A stretch of DNA of 7,030 bases from an uncultured Olsenella sp. (GTDB lineage: Bacteria > Actinomycetota > Coriobacteriia > Coriobacteriales > Atopobiaceae): contig CALCDK010000168.1 of the NCBI GenBank assembly GCA_937900605.1, positions 1 through 7,030 of the forward strand, read 5' to 3'. Made by a program: the position numbers and the translations under genes. Position 1 is the stretch's first letter. Each line of letters starts with the position of its first letter. Positions 6,285 to 7,030 of the stretch are shown here, one piece after another. The notes beneath the pieces are model-generated. The model was not told where the DNA came from and searched no databases. It saw nothing but the letters and a program-made list of their open reading frames with translations.

Positions 6285-6374
6285 CGCGGCACTTCTCGGC
6301 AGCGCGGCACACCACGGCAGCGCGGCGCTTCTCGCCGGCGCGACACTTCTCGGCAGCACGGCACCTCTCGGCAC
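6285..6374. repeat. Five-unit 18-bp tandem repeat between two convergent terminator-like hairpins
   Basis: Five head-to-tail units of exactly 18 bases start at 6285, 6303, 6321, 6339 and 6357, with consensus CGCGGCACTTCTCGGCAG. The first unit equals the consensus; the others differ at about three to four positions each. The left edge overlaps a perfect 12-bp palindrome, GTGCCGCGGCAC (6281-6292). In the last unit CCTCTC (6364-6369) pairs with GAGAGG (6377-6382). Because 18 is a multiple of three, short open frames here show a false six-residue periodicity. The array is non-coding as far as can be judged and is a candidate variable-number locus. Confidence 0.85.
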
Positions 6375-6381
6375 ATGAGAG

Positions 6382-6417
6382 GAGCCGGGCCGGAAGCTCT
6401 GGCTCCCGACCCGGCTC
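6382..6417 (-). terminator. Candidate terminator hairpin of the pyruvate:ferredoxin oxidoreductase gene
   Basis: In the minus-strand RNA GAGCCGGGUCGG (6417-6406) pairs with 6393-6382 over 12 continuous pairs, including one U-G, around a 12-base loop. On the plus strand the U-G becomes a C-A mismatch, so the structure favours the leftward transcript. It starts 29 bases after the stop codon at 6446. There is no U run after the stem. A weaker competing fold, GGAGCC (6381-6386) with GGCTCC (6401-6406), also exists. Confidence 0.55.
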
Positions 6418-6445
6418 GTCAGTGCACGGTGCTAAGCGCTAGGGC

Positions 6446-7030
6446 CTACGCGTCGGCGTAGAGGTCCTTGAGCTTGAGGAGGTGCTGATAGCGAGCCATG
6501 GCGGCCTCCTCGTTCTCCTTGAACAGCTCCTGGGCGCGCTCGGGGAACTCGCGCGTCAGACGGCTGTAGCGGGCCTCGTTCATCAGGAACTCCTGGTAGC
6601 CGCCCTTAGGCTCCTTGGAGTCGAGCGTGAACTTCTTGCCCTGGGGAGCGGTCGGGTTGAAGCGGAAGAGGTTCCAGTAGCCGCAGTCGACGGCGCGCTT
6701 CATCTCGGCCTGGCAGTTCCTCATGCCGCCCTTGATGGAGTGCATCTCGCAGGGGCTGTAGCCGATGACCAGGGACGGGCCGTCGTAGGCCTCGGCCTCG
6801 GTGATGGCCTTGAGGGTCTGGGCCGGGTTGGCGCCCATGGCGACCTGGGCGACGTAGACGTAGCCGTAGGACATCTCGATCTCGGCGAGGGACTTCTTCT
6901 TGGTCACCTTGCCGGCGGCAGCGAACTGCGCGACCTGGCCGAGGTTGGAGGCCTTGGAAGCCTGGCCGCCGGTGTTGGAGTAGACCTCGGTGTCGAAGAC
7001 GAAGACGTTCACGTTGTGGCCGGAGGCCAG
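6446..7030 (-). CDS. nifJ: Pyruvate:ferredoxin (flavodoxin) oxidoreductase, C-terminal 194 residues (runs off right edge)
   Basis: The frame is open from the right edge (CTG at 7030-7028) to TAG at 6448-6446. No start belongs here; the GTG at 7012 is an internal valine. The fragment is the thiamine-diphosphate-binding domain of the long single-chain enzyme. It opens with ASGHNVNVFVFDTEVYSNTG, the cofactor/magnesium loop, followed by GQASKAS. It contains SPCEMHSIKGGM, whose cysteine (fragment residue 93) matches the one that ligates the proximal 4Fe-4S cluster in the Desulfovibrio enzyme. It then has AVDCGYWNLFRFNP and an acidic-helical tail ending YADA. The enzyme converts pyruvate and CoA to acetyl-CoA and CO2 with reduction of ferredoxin or flavodoxin, in the cytoplasm, and is central to anaerobic metabolism. 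Its direction is convergent with murT-gatD. A sister 2-oxoacid oxidoreductase is possible but less likely. Confidence 0.95.
   Translation of the reverse strand: MASGHNVNVFVFDTEVYSNTGGQASKASNLGQVAQFAAAGKVTKKKSLAEIEMSYGYVYVAQVAMGANPAQTLKAITEAEAYDGPSLVIGYSPCEMHSIKGGMRNCQAEMKRAVDCGYWNLFRFNPTAPQGKKFTLDSKEPKGGYQEFLMNEARYSRLTREFPERAQELFKENEEAAMARYQHLLKLKDLYADA

Noticed and set aside
4938..6374. Minus-strand 478-residue frame opposite the GatD half
   Set aside because: It is an antisense shadow rich in Ala/Arg/Val. Its start lies inside the 18-bp repeat and gives a false six-residue repeat peptide.
6155..6461. Short open frames across the 18-bp array that show six-residue peptide repeats on both strands
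   Set aside because: The periodicity follows from an 18-base DNA unit and appears in several frames at once. There are no ribosome sites, and the frames overlap terminator-like hairpins.

Overview
The window is very GC-rich, densely coding, and carries single-copy housekeeping-type genes of an anaerobic Gram-positive-like bacterium. A high-GC actinobacterium of the class Coriobacteriia (Olsenella/Atopobiaceae-like) fits best. This is inferred from base composition, a MurT/GatD peptidoglycan amidation enzyme, a homodimer-type pyruvate:ferredoxin oxidoreductase, a QueT-type ECF component and a LytS/LytR-type two-component system. It rests on no database match.

Layout. Positions 1-3730 hold a leftward (minus-strand) cluster, in order of transcription: a QueT-family ECF transporter S component (TTG start), a family-2-like GT-A glycosyltransferase (GTG start), a LytS-type sensor histidine kinase (GTG start, 4-base overlap with the previous stop), and the N-terminal half of a LytR/AlgR-type response regulator that runs off the left edge. 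The gaps are 15 bases, an overlap of 4, and 97 bases, so one operon is likely. The 97-base gap between kinase and regulator is filled by a 30-bp-period repeat that folds into three hairpins in the sense RNA.

Positions 3731-3872 are a divergent intergenic region with a palindromic TAATATTA -10-like element. Positions 3873-6158 (plus strand) encode one 761-residue protein in which MurT (Mur-ligase-like) and GatD (glutamine amidotransferase) are fused end to end. In the well-studied organisms these are two separate polypeptides that together amidate the D-glutamate of lipid II. At the right edge, 6446-7030 (minus strand) is the C-terminal thiamine-diphosphate domain of pyruvate:ferredoxin oxidoreductase, converging on murT-gatD. 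The 287-base convergent intergenic region contains two hairpins, one facing each gene, with a five-unit 18-bp tandem repeat between them.

The most notable items are the MurT-GatD fusion, the two intergenic repeat structures, and the unusual operon joining a queuosine-precursor-type transporter, a glycosyltransferase and a LytS/LytR system. I see no mobile element, CRISPR array, tRNA or rRNA. Long open frames antisense to or overlapping the real genes are by-products of high GC.
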